In this document: piece by piece, positions 36,700 to 50,000 of the stretch
How positions within the stretch are numbered: position 1 is the first letter of the stretch
Layout: each line of letters starts with the position of its first letter
Origin: Paragordius varius
Lineage: Eukaryota > Nematomorpha
DNA: 64,000 nucleotides
Assembly: GCA_964247055.1 (NCBI GenBank)
Contig: OZ176053.1
Coordinates: forward strand, 6,634,001-6,698,000
Direction: 5' to 3'
Program-made: the position numbers and the translations under genes
Notes under the pieces: generated by a model
The model's database searches: none
Seen by the model: the letters and a program-made list of their open reading frames with translations, nothing else
What the model was told of the DNA's origin: nothing

Positions 36700-38908
36700 T
36701 TTTTAATGCTTTCAATTTGTTTTTCAATGCAGCAAAAGTTTTTTATTTACCTTTTGTGCAAAGCAGCAATCGAATCTCAGAAATGTATAGTGATGATAAT
36801 TACTATTTTATCATCGCTCTCATACTAATGAAAACAAGGTTAATATAAAACATATATCCAACAATATAATCCACCACATTGTCTTCATATATTAAATATT
36901 AATACTCCTCCTCCGCAAAAAATATTTTAAATTAAAAATTTGTAATATAATTACATCATATATATTGGATTTAACAGTGTTTATTAGTCTTTAATATAAT
37001 TATTAAAACATAACAATATTCGTGTAATGTATGTGTGCAAAGCAATTTACACAATTAAACCTGTATTTTAATTTATTATATAAATTTTTTAAGCTTTGGT
37101 TGTATATGTATTATAAACGACAGTCGCTTTTTAACGGAATAAACGGCTACAATTATCGATATCTGGGTATAGGATTAACCCGTGTAATGATTTTTATAAC
37201 CGCCATATTTGTTAGTCATATTTTTACAAACTAAAATATTTATATTATCATATAGAATATTCCTCTTTTTTTATGATTTTTTGTTCGAAATTTTTGTTTT
37301 GCAAATAATCTTGTCAAGCTTGGACTTCCTGTTAAAATCGCTCTCGGTAGTTTTAAATTAGTTCTCAATACTTTTGTTTTAAAATTGTGATTATCTCAAA
37401 AACATCCTAGTTAATATATATTACCTGAATCCCGAACTTTTTTCGATCCTTGTTTACATTTCATTTTTTATATTCAGTTCCGAGTATCGTTTGCGTTAAA
37501 ATCGTTATAAAGTTCCAGTTATAATTTTAAATATTTGCCAACAATAAAATATTATAGCCAAATACCACTTATCACGAAAAACACAAAAAATTATATATAG
37601 AGGTTATTGTAACGAAAATTTATAAGAAAATATAATTAAAACATAGTTTGTGAAAGCGACACCAAAAAAACTTAAAAGGCCGAAAAAGTATTTTTTTTGT
37701 CTCATAGAGGTTTGAATGTTTAAGTAATATTAGTTAAAATTATGAAAGTAATACCGATAAAATTTACATACTATTTGACATTGATATTTAACTCGAAATA
37801 ATTATATCATAATAAATAATATAGTGCTAAAATCACTCTTAGGACAGCAAACGATTCGTGGGCCGCGGTTTTAAATTATTCGTTGTTCATAGGTCGAGTT
37901 ATTACAAAATAATCTAATTATTAGTAGGCTTTCTGATATATTATATTGATGATCGCGCGCTGATAAAAAAAGTCAACCACATTAAAAGGACCCCATTGAA
38001 AGTTTTTTTCGGTTTAATATGTTTATCATACATGACTGTTTTTGAAAAAAATCAAATATTTGGTAAACAATGAATTAATTTGGTATATGTTGTTGGAATA
38101 TTGGTGACAAACAAAAGTTGAATTACGAAAAACTTTTATAAAATTACTAGCGTCATTATTTTTAAAATTGTATGTCAGGTGCAAATATTCATTCCTCAAT
38201 TAGGTTAATGATTCCCAAAAATACAAAAGTTATATTTGAAAAAAAATTACACCCATAAAAACAGTTTGACCCATTCTTTAGCATTATAAGCTGATATTTC
38301 TCCTTCCTGGATGTTATATTATCCTTAAACTTTAGTTTAATATTTATAGGTGATTAAAACTGAACTGTGTTAAAGGAATTGGAATAGCTATCTTTCGAAA
38401 GTAGGAAACTTAATTGTTTTCATAATCAATATGGTATAAACCTAATTTTCAATATTATTCTATGGCTAAAAATAAAATTTGGTATATTGTTGATTTTTCG
38501 CAAATAAGTAAAAACCGAATTTTGGGTTGTTTACTCAGAACCGTTATAAATATTTTGTTTCTGTAAATTCGAAAAAATAGAAATTTATTTGATAGATAAC
38601 CCATAAGATCGAAACCCAATCGAAACATAAACCATTTGATTAAGAAGCCTTTTTATAAAAATATTTGGAACCGTATCCAGAGAAAAAAATAATGGAACAG
38701 GAAAAATTAAAATAGTTTTATCACTATCATTATCTATCCTGGTATACATGCGCGCAGTAAGATGAATTTGTAAGAAAACGCAAAAAATATTTAAAATCTA
38801 TTTTTATATCTTATAATTTAGTTAATGAAAAACAACAAAGCATTATTATGCAAAGAAGGCCGTAGGATAAAATAAACACACATCTGGTTATTTGACTAAT
38901 TCAAAAAA
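36465..38908. other. Intergenic region between NDRG and the GDAP1-like gene
   Basis: NDRG 3' flank with (TA)n runs at 36561-36579 and 36662-36697, then about 2.2 kb of AT-rich sequence. A single hAT-like terminus (aaacgattcgtgggccgcgg, about 37849-37868) stands alone. No exon recognised; open frames here are low-complexity. Confidence 0.55.
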
Positions 38909-40217
38909 ATGGACGGTGATACTATAACCTATTATTATTGGCCGCAATGTTACTTCTGCCAACGAGTATATGTTTAATAATTTAAAGGTAACTATCGCTT
39001 TAAACGAAAAAAATATACCACATAATGAGAAAGTTATTAGATTGTTAAAATTTGAAAATTTTGAACCAGAATTCATCAAAAAGAATCCTCTTTGTTTGGT
39101 CCCGGTGATTGAGGATCATGGTAATTTGATAAACGAATCTGATCGTATTATTGACTATCTTGAAAATAAGTTTCCCGAAAGTAAATTTAATAAAAATATG
39201 TACAGCTGTACATTTATACCCGGATAAATCTCAGACAGTTGAAAGAGAATCGATTGAAAAATTCAAGGAATTAATATCTAATGCACCTTTATCAGCGATA
39301 CATTTTGGTTGTCAATTGGATCCAGAATTTAGGAAGCATGTTAAGATGGATACCGAAATGATAAATGAATATATTAGTAAAAATTTATGCATATCTCTAA
39401 TTAGCTGTTTTTTTGTCAAATATTTTATAATTTCAACCTAAAAAATTATGCTGCTTATTACAAATTATTTTTTAACTTAGATATTGTGAGGAATAAAGTA
39501 AGTCACTTGAAGGATATGAAAAAATTGTATCCACAATTTGCTGAGATATATGACAAGAAAATCAAAATATCACAAAACATGAATATTGATAAGTACGCTT
39601 TTGAAATAGATGAGAGTATTGAAAATATGAAAAAAACGCTATTGGTCATCGAAAAACAATTGGCGAAAATGGACTCTGGTATGTTAGCTAATTTTTTTTA
39701 TAATCGAACACATTTTATAATACAGAACTAATATAGACAGTAAAGATAATACATCATTTTTTATATGAAGAACCATATTTTTAGACCCTTTTTAAATATT
39801 TTATTATATTAGGGTATTAAATATATAAAATAGATGGTAAAACAGACATCTCCATCACTATTTTTTATTTCAATCATACTTTTATAGGTCATTTAGAAAA
39901 AAATGGTATCTTTATAAACAATGTTTGTAATTTACCATTTATTCCATAAAGTTTTTTGTTAATGCATAATAGAGGGTAAAAAATGGCTGTGCACATCCAA
40001 TTTCTCGGTCGCTGATGTCTATCTCATACCCTTGTTGCATCGTTTGGATATTATGGGCATTGCAAATGAGTTGTGGGGACCTATGGATAAAAATCCACAG
40101 ATGCCTCACATTGCAAAATATTTCAAGGAAGTTATGAAGCGACCAGCAGTTATCAAAATGATACCGCAATATAAGTATGCCATATTACATAAATTAACTG
40201 TTGCTTTTATAAACTAA
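38909..40217 (+). CDS. GDAP1-like GST-fold protein, 5 exons, 287 aa, complete
   Basis: GDAP1 is a GST-like protein of the mitochondrial outer membrane and contact sites that affects fission. Exons: 38909-38965, 38988-39180, 39206-39376, 39481-39678 and 39973-40217, in continuous phase. The N-terminal thioredoxin-like half runs from YYYWPQCYFCQRVTIALNEK to CLVPVIEDHGNLINESDRII and DYLENKFPE, matching the order in GDAP1. The long helical insert typical of GDAP1 follows (HFGCQLDPEFRKH; LYPQFAEIYDKK), then the C-terminal GST helix region WLCTSNFSVADVYLIPLLHRL and HIAKYFKEVMKRPAV. Two features differ from vertebrate GDAP1 (358 aa): there is no hydrophobic tail anchor after the last GST helix, and the active-site loop carries Cys-x-x-Cys (CYFC). 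Introns 1 and 2 are 22 and 25 nt. An AATAAA lies at 40232-40237, just after the stop. GDAP1 or GDAP1L1 relative is likely; another GST class is less likely. Confidence 0.85.
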
Positions 40218-40790
40218 ACTTTAGTTAAAGAAATAAATTTACAAAAAGTTTAAAATGAATAAGCATAAATTGTGTGAAGTTAAGCAGTGTTCAAAGATTT
40301 TTTTGATGAAGACTCGCTGTTTAATAAGAAATATCAAACCATAAAAACATTTTTAATTCATATAATTATATGGTCTCTAAACGTAAAGGAAATGGAACAT
40401 GAATTCCATATTTTAAAGTCTAACTGGCTGTATAGAAATACAACTATCTTTTAATATGGTTAACTTTTACTTTTTCAATTGTTGTTATATAGATATTTTA
40501 CGCTTTTTTAAACCTGAATATATTTTATATCTCCTTTTGTAGAATGGGCGTCCTTGGTACCGATTAGTTATTATTGTTTCACCAAAAATTGCAATCCACA
40601 CTTTCTGTTTAGTCAACTTTTTATTTTAAATGTGATAAATTTATTTGCATTTATTGCTCAAGGCGGCATTTATGTTTTATTTTATTAGCATATTTAATTT
40701 AATATATCCTTAATAAAATTTAATAAATTAATACAACGTTGGTATGTATTTTATCTTTAGCTTTCGTTTGATAATCCTCACTCTATATGA
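40218..40790. other. Short AT-rich spacer
   Basis: The 3' flank of the GDAP1-like gene up to the hAT insertion site. Nothing recognised. Confidence 0.5.
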
Positions 40791-43515
40791 CAGGGGTGGC
40801 CACACTTTTTTTGTCGCGAGCTTTTTTTTGGCTTTTTTGTTAAAAAAAGAGTTCGCGGTCACCCAGAAATATTTATCAAAAAAACTCAATCAACACTTTA
40901 AATGATGTATATACCTGCTTATTAGAGTGACTTGTTTAAACCATTTTAAAATTGTAATTTTTTTATCTAACCAAATACAAAAATAATTTTAATTAAAAGA
41001 CAACGGGTTATTAACTACCTTAATTTTTTAACCAACATAAAACACTTCAAAATATTTATTTACTAAATTTCTATTATATGAAATTTTACAATATAAAAAT
41101 TTAAACAATGCATTTGAAATTACAGGGGAGAATACATTATGATACAAAAAATAAAAGAAATAAAAAAATAGCATTCCAATTTAGAACCATAATTTGAACA
41201 TAAATAAGAGTACATTAAAATTGTATCAGTTTTAATTCTATCCACATATTTTTTAGTAAATCGGCTTTTTCCTAAGCGAAAATACAACTCGATAAACATC
41301 CATATTTAATAAAGAAAAAATATTTAAAACGCCCGACTGCGAAAAAATTCAGAAAGTTTATCTAAATTAGGTTCAAATGAAGTCAAAGCAATTCTCAAAC
41401 ATGATTCTAAATGTTTATTAGTTAATTGTGACCTCTGTTTAGTTTTGATAGCATTCATAATTGAAAAAGCTGATTCACATAAATATGTGGATCCAAAAAA
41501 AGAATTGAATAATGCAGCGGTTTTCCAAATATGGGGGTATTTATCTTTATTTATAAATTTATATATATCTGATCCTAATGATTTTAGATGGATATCGCAT
41601 TTAACATTTTAATTCCTCTTCCAACTCTGCTAAATTTGGTACACCAAGAAAGTGGCTGAGTTTTTGAGCAATATATTCAACATTATATTATTATTAAATG
41701 GGCATGATAAAAAAATAGCGATGTCTTCAAGTTTATTTATAGATGAAAATCGTTTTTCAAAATCATTAATAAGCAGACCAATATCATCTGCATATTTTTC
41801 AAAAGAGAGATTCTCTATTTTTTCAGACACCGCTGCCAGATTAAAAAAATGTTTTAAATCTCGGTTTTTTAATTGTGTTTCTACTACTGTTAGTGTTTCC
41901 TTAAAAGATTTTAAAGCACCCATCATATCCATTATTGTTTTATCTTTTCCTTGTAATTGTATGTTTAATTTATGCAATTTTTCCGTGATATCGCATAAAA
42001 ATGCAAGATCAAGCAGCCAATCTTGATCTTTCAATTCAGGGTATGAAAATTTAGAATTCTCTAAAAAAATTTCTATTTGTGGTAAAAGTTGCCTAAATCT
42101 AATTAAAAATGCGGCACGACTCAACCACCTTACATCAGTATGTAATAAAAGTTCTCCATATTCCACGCCGCACTCATTTAACAAAATTCGAAATTGGCGG
42201 CGTGACAAGCTTTTGGTTCGAATGGCGTTAACAATTTTAAAACAGGGGTTCATTACATGATGGTATTTTAAAACTTTTGAACATAAAACTTGATTATGGA
42301 TTATACAATGGTAATCAATGAACTTGGGAAATGCACTTTGATTTTTACATAAAGCGATAAAGCCGTTGTTAACGCCAATCATAGCTGGAGCTCCATCAGT
42401 AGTTATAGATGTGAGTTTTACGATGGGAAGTTTCGTATCTGTGATAAATTTTATAAAAAGAATCAAAAATATCCTGCCCTCTGGTTCGTTAGTGGAGAGG
42501 TATTATAGTTAATAATTCCTCCTTTGCAGATAACTAAATATCAGAATATAAAAATGCATAATTGGGCGATTCCAACATAATCGGTGGACTCATCGAGTTG
42601 CAAGGAAAAAAAATACAGTTATTAATATTTTCATGTAAAATTTCATCAAGATTATTACTAATATCTTCAGCCCTGCGCATAACGGTATTTCTCGATAAGC
42701 TTATGCTTTTAATAGCTGTCATAATATTATTTTTGTTATCAAAATTTTCAAATAAAATATCACAAGCGCTAATAAAGGCTTCTTTAAATATTTCACCATC
42801 TTGGAATGGCTTATTGTTCCGAATGAGTATTTCCGCTACCTTGAATGAAGCAATCGTAGCATTTTTATAGTCTTTGTTGTATTTAAGTATGCTATTTTGT
42901 GAGGCGGATAATTATTCTTTTAATTCCTTTACTTTAATGTTGCGTTCTTGAGTTTGTAAGGGGTAGTTTTTGGAGTAATGTGGATGCAGAGATCTATAAT
43001 GTCTTTCAATATTTGACTTTTTGGGCAAAGCAACAGTACTATTGCATATTAGACAGGTGCATGTTTCATTTATCCTAATAAAAAAGTATTCATGCTCCCA
43101 ATCTTTCTTGTATCTGTACAACTTTTTTTGGCTCATTCTAAAATATAAGTTTTAAAAACCTACTTTTGGTGTATCAAATCAAATCTAACTTCACGATTAT
43201 GCTTCTGATTTATGAATAAGCTTTGCTCAAAGTTTTGATATATTCAAGGGAAATGACTGATTTTAAGTTTTAATGCAAATGCTCCAAAATATATGAATTA
43301 AAATTAATAAAATAATTTTTTTACACCCTTTTCTTAGACGTTTTTTTTTAATTTAAACCGTATTTTTTTGTATTTTAAATTTAAATTCGCTCAGAAGTAG
43401 CCAACTATCCGAAAAAAATCAATAAAATTTTTTTAAAAAAAATATTTTCAGGCGGTCACTTTTTGAGTTGTCGCGGTCACGAAAGTGACCGCGGTCACCT
43501 CGTTGGCCACCCCTG
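40791..43515 (-). mobile_element. hAT transposon, full length between its ends but inactive
   Basis: Terminal inverted repeats CAGGGGTGGCCACAC (left) and, inverted on the right, CAGGGGTGGCCAACGAGG. The 8-bp flanks are ctatatga (40783-40790) and ctatatgt (43516-43523), a 7/8 target duplication. The length of 2,725 bp and the internal hAT transposase frame on the minus strand agree. The subterminal regions contain repeated ggtcac / gcgg motifs. The near-perfect target duplication suggests moderate age. Confidence 0.93.
41324..43136 (-). pseudogene. Broken hAT transposase, BED finger type (GTF2IRD2/ZBED5/SCAND3-like)
   Basis: Reading on the minus strand from 43136: a BED zinc finger (CTCLICNSTVALPKKSNIER followed by H-x4-H), an in-frame stop near 42912, then an open continuation with KSISLSRNTVMRRAEDIS. 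There is a frame change near the expected LQLDESTD motif at about 42590. The core 42466-41630 has ITTDGAPAMIG and LHTDVRWLSR, conserved in this hAT group. After another frame change comes the C-terminal dimerisation region, STYLCESAFSIMNAIKTKQR, ending FFRSRAF at the stop 41324-41326. At least one nonsense change and two or more frameshifts make it non-functional. It resembles the source transposases of the domesticated vertebrate genes GTF2IRD2 and ZBED5. Confidence 0.9.
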
Positions 43516-45425
43516 CTATATGTGATTGATGCTTATAAATCCTATTTCTAAAACATTTGTTAAATACGCTCAAATATTTAAATTAGCTACTTTAAGCAAA
43601 TAAATTTTGCAGATTCGTGTCTCTTCTTTTAATAATTGAAACAATGTAGGTTGAAATAGAGATCGCTTTGCAAAAAAATGACTTTCTCAAATCAGAAAAG
43701 TTAATGTAATTTAATATACCAGTTTCTGCAGTGAAAATTTAAATAAAATAAAGGCATTATTATATGATGGCTGTTATATATTATATATGTATGTGCGTAA
43801 AACTAAAAATAAATTATCTGGTAAGTAGTCATCACCCCAACGCTTAAATTAAATGTTTTAATCGCCCTAACTTTCTGTAATATATTTTTTAAAATTATTG
43901 GCAAAATATTACTTTTTTAAAATGTTTTGTATTTGAATGGCGTTGAGCTTTTTTTAGGATTTAAATTATAATACATTAATTTTTTCTTAATTATAGATTT
44001 TATTTTATTGCATTTTTAACTGCTTATAAAGTTATTTTTTCACTTTCTCCATACCTAAAAAACTGGTTAATCTAATTTTTATCATTTGTTACAGTAGATT
44101 TTAACAAATAATTTACAGAAGATTCCAATTTTTCTTTTTTTGTGCAGAATATTTGTCCATTTAGCACTACTAACCTTTTGGGGTGTTTTATATTCCAAAG
44201 CGATTTAAAATTTGAGCATCTTGAAAATATTTAAGGTATTGGCCGAATCTTTAATTAGCTTTTAAGGCGCATGATTAACTTAATTGCCGCCTTTTTTCTC
44301 TAAATTTTTGTAAATCGCTAATATATAGGCAAATAAATGTATATTTTGGGTAAAAATGTATATAATCAACTTAACCTTTAAGGTTGACAATGACAATAGC
44401 ACGGGGTACACCCCTTCGTACAATTGGTGAACCAATTGTCAGAGTATCGTGAGCTATATGTTGATAAGAGATAAGTTTTAATAAGATAGTAAACGTTAAC
44501 AAAAAAAACAATAATTTTACCGAGCAAACGATAGCCCAAAATTATAATAATGGTTAAAAAATTAAAATAAATAATTTATTATAAGAACGGCTTATCTTTG
44601 GTTTTCCTGTGGCATAGGTACTGTTCCCCTAAACAAATGAAGTTTTACGGGAGACCCAACTTTTATTATAAAAGGATTCATTTCCGAGTTCCCGTACAAC
44701 TTCATCACGGTAATAAGTCTCTTTAGATGGCACTCTTTACAAATGGAGAGTCATCGATATTCCTAAAGTATAAACTAAAAAATGTATTTGATCTTTGGTG
44801 TGTTCTTCTCATATATAAAAGGCAGACGATTTTGACCGATCGCCTAACATTTAAGCATACAATAATTTGATATATATTGATTTAAAATCAGCAGTTTTTT
44901 CAATCGTATTTTGAAGTTGTCCCACTTTTTAAAATAAGCTTTTTTATAATACAGAATGTTTAATAATTAAATTTTAATTAAAATAAATTATAAAACAGCA
45001 GTTTATTTACAAATTTAGGCTTTATATAGAAAGCTACCATAATATGTCTTCGTACATGGACTATTAAATGTTAACACTAACATTTACAAGGAACGACTAT
45101 ATAGCAATTGTGAAGCATAATTTCATTATTAAAAACTACCTAAAATTTAATATACGCCATAAATTTATCATATTTCTTGTTGATCTTACTTTACTATTGC
45201 CAACTAAATAATAAAATAACGTTAAAAATTTGAAAGATATATGCAAGTCGAAGTAAAATTGTTTTTTTATCAGTTTACATAAGCCTCGGCATTAAATTGG
45301 GGAATAACTCTGCTTATTAATTTTTGATTATTCTCATAATTATTTACTCAATTAGTGGTAAATATAATAAAACATTTTTAAAAATTTATTTATTACCATC
45401 CTTAACCCATATGTTTTTTGGATAA
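43516..45425. other. Intergenic sequence right of the hAT element
   Basis: AT-rich. It contains a short palindrome acaattggtgaaccaattgt at about 44428 after a caccccttcg stretch, and a possible weak inverted pair gaagttttacggga / tcccgtacaacttc (44640-44706). No exon or known RNA gene was recognised. Confidence 0.45.
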
Positions 45426-46538
45426 CACTGGACAACAAATTTTTCTGCCACTCGAGTTTTTTGCATTTTCTGATATTTAGTATCATTTTAACAATAAATC
45501 TGAAATAAAAATTATAACTTGATGGAAGAATTTTGTATAATTTGATTTTTTTGATTATGCGCCTTCTTTATCAAAATTTTACTAAAAAATGTTTTTCTCT
45601 GAAAATATACAAGGAATGCCCATTTGTAATATATCATTCAAAAGAGAAAAACTCTATAAAATGCATACTAATATGTATTACATCGACAGTTAATACGGGA
45701 TACAAAAAGCGACAAACGCGCGAAGCGAGAGCATTTTTTTTAATAATTATTATATTTTTATAACTAATATTGAAAATAGCTTAAACTTTGTTTAGACAGT
45801 GATGAATGTGTAAAAAAGATAACACAAGAAAGTTTTTTTGATTACATTTTTTTATTGCTTTTATGTTACTCAAAACAGCCATGTTTAAGTTTTTTGTTTT
45901 TTAAAAATTACCATCGCATTAATATTAATTTATTTTCTTTACGAGGCTGATAATTTCAAAATTTTAAAGATAAAAACAAAGTTTAAGGTATTTTTGATCT
46001 TTTATAGCCATTATGTAATAAAATTTACAGTTATAACTATGAATTTTAGTATCCACTAGGTAAAATATTTATGATAATAATAATTTTTATTAAAAAAGCA
46101 AACCAAAAGCTTTTTCAAACATTTTTTTTAAATTAAAACTAATATAACCCTAATAATTATATTAAAATAATTTATATGATTTTCAAATTAGTTTGTCTGT
46201 GAATCTTGACTTATGTAAGGATTGAAAATTTCGACCATTTAAATCCAACTTTTACATCCGATTGATTTAAAAGACTTACTACCATTTAAAAGTTGCAGTT
46301 TTTTGCGCTCTTTCGAATGATATAAAATACATGACTTCATATCTTAAACTTTTAATTTTCGAAATTTCGAGTTTAATGTTAAATCGGATCCAAAAATTAT
46401 CGATAAACTCTAATATAAAAAAATTCTTGCATGCTTATACCAATTTTCTTTTCAGATATACTAATTATGTACTTTAATGATATAAATTTTATATTTACAA
46501 GAATGGCAGTTAAAAAAGTTAAAATTTGTTGTCCAGTG
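45426..46538. mobile_element. Non-autonomous DNA transposon with CACTG ends, 1,113 bp
   Basis: Starts CACTGGACAACAAATTTT and ends AAAATTTGTTGTCCAGTG, an exact inverted repeat, flanked on both sides by TAA (45423-45425 and 46539-46541). CACTG ends with a 3-bp duplication fit the CACTA/EnSpm superfamily; a PIF/Harbinger-type TWA target is the alternative. The 76-codon open frame at 45533 shows no family features. An older copy lies at 3183. Confidence 0.85.
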
Positions 46539-47018
46539 TAATCAATGTATGAAACATGATTATTTGTTTAAGCTATATTGATAAAACATTCAAACGGGGA
46601 ACTCTAAATCTATATATATTTATATATATTTGATATGGGATAATAAAAATGTAGATAAAGTGCGCAACCAAAACCGATAACGTAAATCAAGTTCATTAAC
46701 CTTAACATATAAATATCGGTTTCTCAAAACTCGGTAAAAGCAAAACAATCAACTCAACTTTATTATGATTTTTTTATGTATAAAAATTTTTTTTAAGGTA
46801 TATACGTGCGTATGTTTAGATTCATAGTGTAAAAATGTTAAAATATCAAAATAATATCGGTTTAAGTTCAGACATCCAATATCGTCAAAAACATTTTTTT
46901 GTTAGCCCATACCTAATATCGATTTACGAAAAAAACAATTATTACGCGTTAAATGGGTATTCAATCATATATAAGTTTAAAAATATTTTTAAATTTTAAA
47001 AATAATTTTTTTAATTCC

Positions 47019-50000
47019 ATGCATGTTTTAATTAATATTTTTTATGATATCCTGGTTATTTTGTGTTCTGTTGGTAGCGCGAATTCCTTTTCAAACGATT
47101 TACCCAATGACATTCCGTTGATCCCTAATTTTAATCCTGAGACTCAGGTAACACGCAATTAGGGCTCAATTCGTATTCGAAATAGAGTCAAACCTTTTTT
47201 ATGCAACTTATTTTAATAGCCATAAAGATTCTCAAAATAAATAAAAGGAGAAATTGGTTGATAAATGTTGTTTTTTGATATATATATATGTGAAAATTTC
47301 AATATTCACGTCTTTTCGATTGTATAATAAGTATATTGTATATTTACTCGGAAAAATGGATAGAAAAATTAAAACTTCGAAAGAATAGGCATTAAATTAC
47401 TGTGAAAAAGCCGTTTTTTTAAAGATATCTCACATTTTACATCGACCAATATCTGTTGATAAATCTAAAATTAGAAATTTTTTAATAAAACATTCTTTGT
47501 CCGGCTAACGCACATAAAACGATTTTTATATTATAATTTATTTAAATTTTATCACATTTAAAAAAACCAGGGAAAATAAGCGAATAACAGAATAAGTAAG
47601 TATATATATTGCGAAAAAGTTATTAATTATTGTAAAATAGCATATGTAAAGAGAATTATTATTGGCGAATAATAGCAAAAAGTGAAAAAAATAACTAGCC
47701 AATTATACTGCCCTTTGTTGTACATGCTATTTGGAAATTAATCACTTTTTAGCAATGTATACTTACTCATACTGTCATATTTCATATGTAATAGAATAAA
47801 ATTGTTCTTTTTTAGTTAATTTCATATATCATAAAGTACTTTATAAGTTGGTATAGTTTTTGGTAGAAAACTAATGGAAATCAGTTTTTATCTAAATAAA
47901 CTATATTAAAAAATTCGGACTTGCATGTTTGAAATATGATATAAAGTTTAATAAATAAATTGTATATTTTATAATTATACTATTATGGAGTGCTATATAT
48001 TTTCTGATAGAAAAGTGCATCAAAATTATCATGGTTGTTTTGGGCTTTACGAGTAATTAAAAAGGTCTAATCACTTTTGGGAATTTTGAAAAATTCAAAT
48101 CGCAAAATTAGCATAAACCTAGATTAAGTTTTTTGGTGAAAGCTAGAAGTTTATTCCAAAAAATATCATTAAAAATCATAAACTATAATTAGGCAAAAGA
48201 ATAATTTATAAAATTTTAATTTTTTGATTGTCCGATCCCAATTTTCAATTGGCTTCTTTAATAATGTAAAAATAGTGAAAATTCCGAGATTGCACATATG
48301 CTAGATTATGACATCAAAAATAATAATAATGAAAAATGCAAACTTCGTTTTGAGTAAGAATTTATGGTGTTTTGGATATTGGTGAAAACGGTGTAAAAAC
48401 ATTTTAAGGTATTGTAAAATACAATTTCTTTAAAATTTGATGATGCCAAACATTCTATCAACTTAGAATTTTGAATGAAGGATGTATTTGTCTATAAAAT
48501 TATGTTAAATATAAAATATGACTTTTACATAAGTTTTCTCAATGTATACGAACCTTCTACTCAACATTCTGAAGTAATAGAAATGTTCAGCCTCGTCTAA
48601 ATAGAAAAAGTATATTAATAATATCTTATTGCTACCGTTTTCACCAATATACAAAACACCGTAGAATACGCTAACACAAAATTTTGCTAAAAAAAACTTT
48701 TGAAACAAAATGTGCATTTTTTCGAAAATAATTTATTTTATATTTAAATCTAGATAGTCTAATATTATAACCTGCAATCTCAGCTTAGAAAACAAGCCCA
48801 TTTTGAAAGAGGCTAAATATATAAAACTTCCGGACCCCAAATAAAATCTAAAATTTATTAAAAAATGTTATGTATAATAACTTATTTGTTTTTGTTAACT
48901 TAACTCAATTAATCTTATTTTAGTTACCATTGAAAATATAATTTGTGCATAATACACCTTTATACTTGTTACGCTAAAAATGTATATTATCTTGGTTGTG
49001 AATGCTTTTACCTAAATAATGTAATATTGAACCTTATGCAAATATATAACTTGTGAATGCTTTCATCTAAATATTGAAATATTTAACCTTATGCAAAAAT
49101 GCAACCTCGCTCTAAAACTATATATAATGGAACATAGTTTTTTTATGATATAAAATAAATTCCTTTTTTCCACTTATTACATTTGACGCGGTCGATTTTT
49201 GTTTTTTGTATTACGTTGTATTCATTATTATGGAAAAAATAAGTATTGAAAGTTATAAAATCAATAATAATTTTACGGAATATATTAAATATTTACGAAG
49301 AAATTTAGTAATTAAAGGAATACAGGATAATAATGAAAATATTAAAGCCATCTTTCTTGCCCAATCCGGTATTGATAACATTTCTAAAATGGAACAATTC
49401 TTTTACCCCGTTAATATTGAAAACATATCTTGGGAGGAGATTTATGAAGCTGGGGTGAAAATATTTCAGCCAACCAAAAATACTTTTTTATCCCGATTCG
49501 AATTTTTTAGAGCGGAACGATTAGCGGGTGAAGGATTCTTGGAATTTTTTATAAGACTCAAAAATATGGCCGCTGCATGCGAATTCAAAGGAAACGTTGA
49601 CGAATTAATACGGGACGTGTTTATATGTGGGTTGAAGGAGAAAAAACTAGAGACTGAACTGCTGAACAGGTACCCAAAGGCATTAGACAACGACATACCA
49701 GTGGGATTAAATAAGGTTCTAAATCTGGCATTAGCGTATGAAAATTCTCACCTGGAAGGGAACTCAGTGAGAGCAATATATAATAATGAAAGTATTAATA
49801 ATGGTAATAATAATGGTATTACTAATGGTAATAATAATGAAACTTTTAATGATGGTAGTATTAATAATAATGAAATATATCTGGTAAGACGCAAACCTGT
49901 CGTAAAATCGTGTTTTAAATGCGGTCGCGCCCACAAATACGGATGCTGCCCAGCGTTTGGGAAGGTATGTTTCAAATGTCAGGGTAGAAATCATTTCGGA

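Noticed and set aside
36523-36828. 101-codon plus-strand open frame after NDRG
   Set aside because: Built largely on TA repeats (Tyr-Ile runs); not credible.
44380-44460. Structured stretch with a palindrome that might be a small RNA gene
   Set aside because: No tRNA arms, Sm site or other recognised RNA motif; probably part of an old repeat.
45533-45763. Possible gene in the CACTG-ended element
   Set aside because: No transposase features; the matching region of the older copy does not keep the frame.
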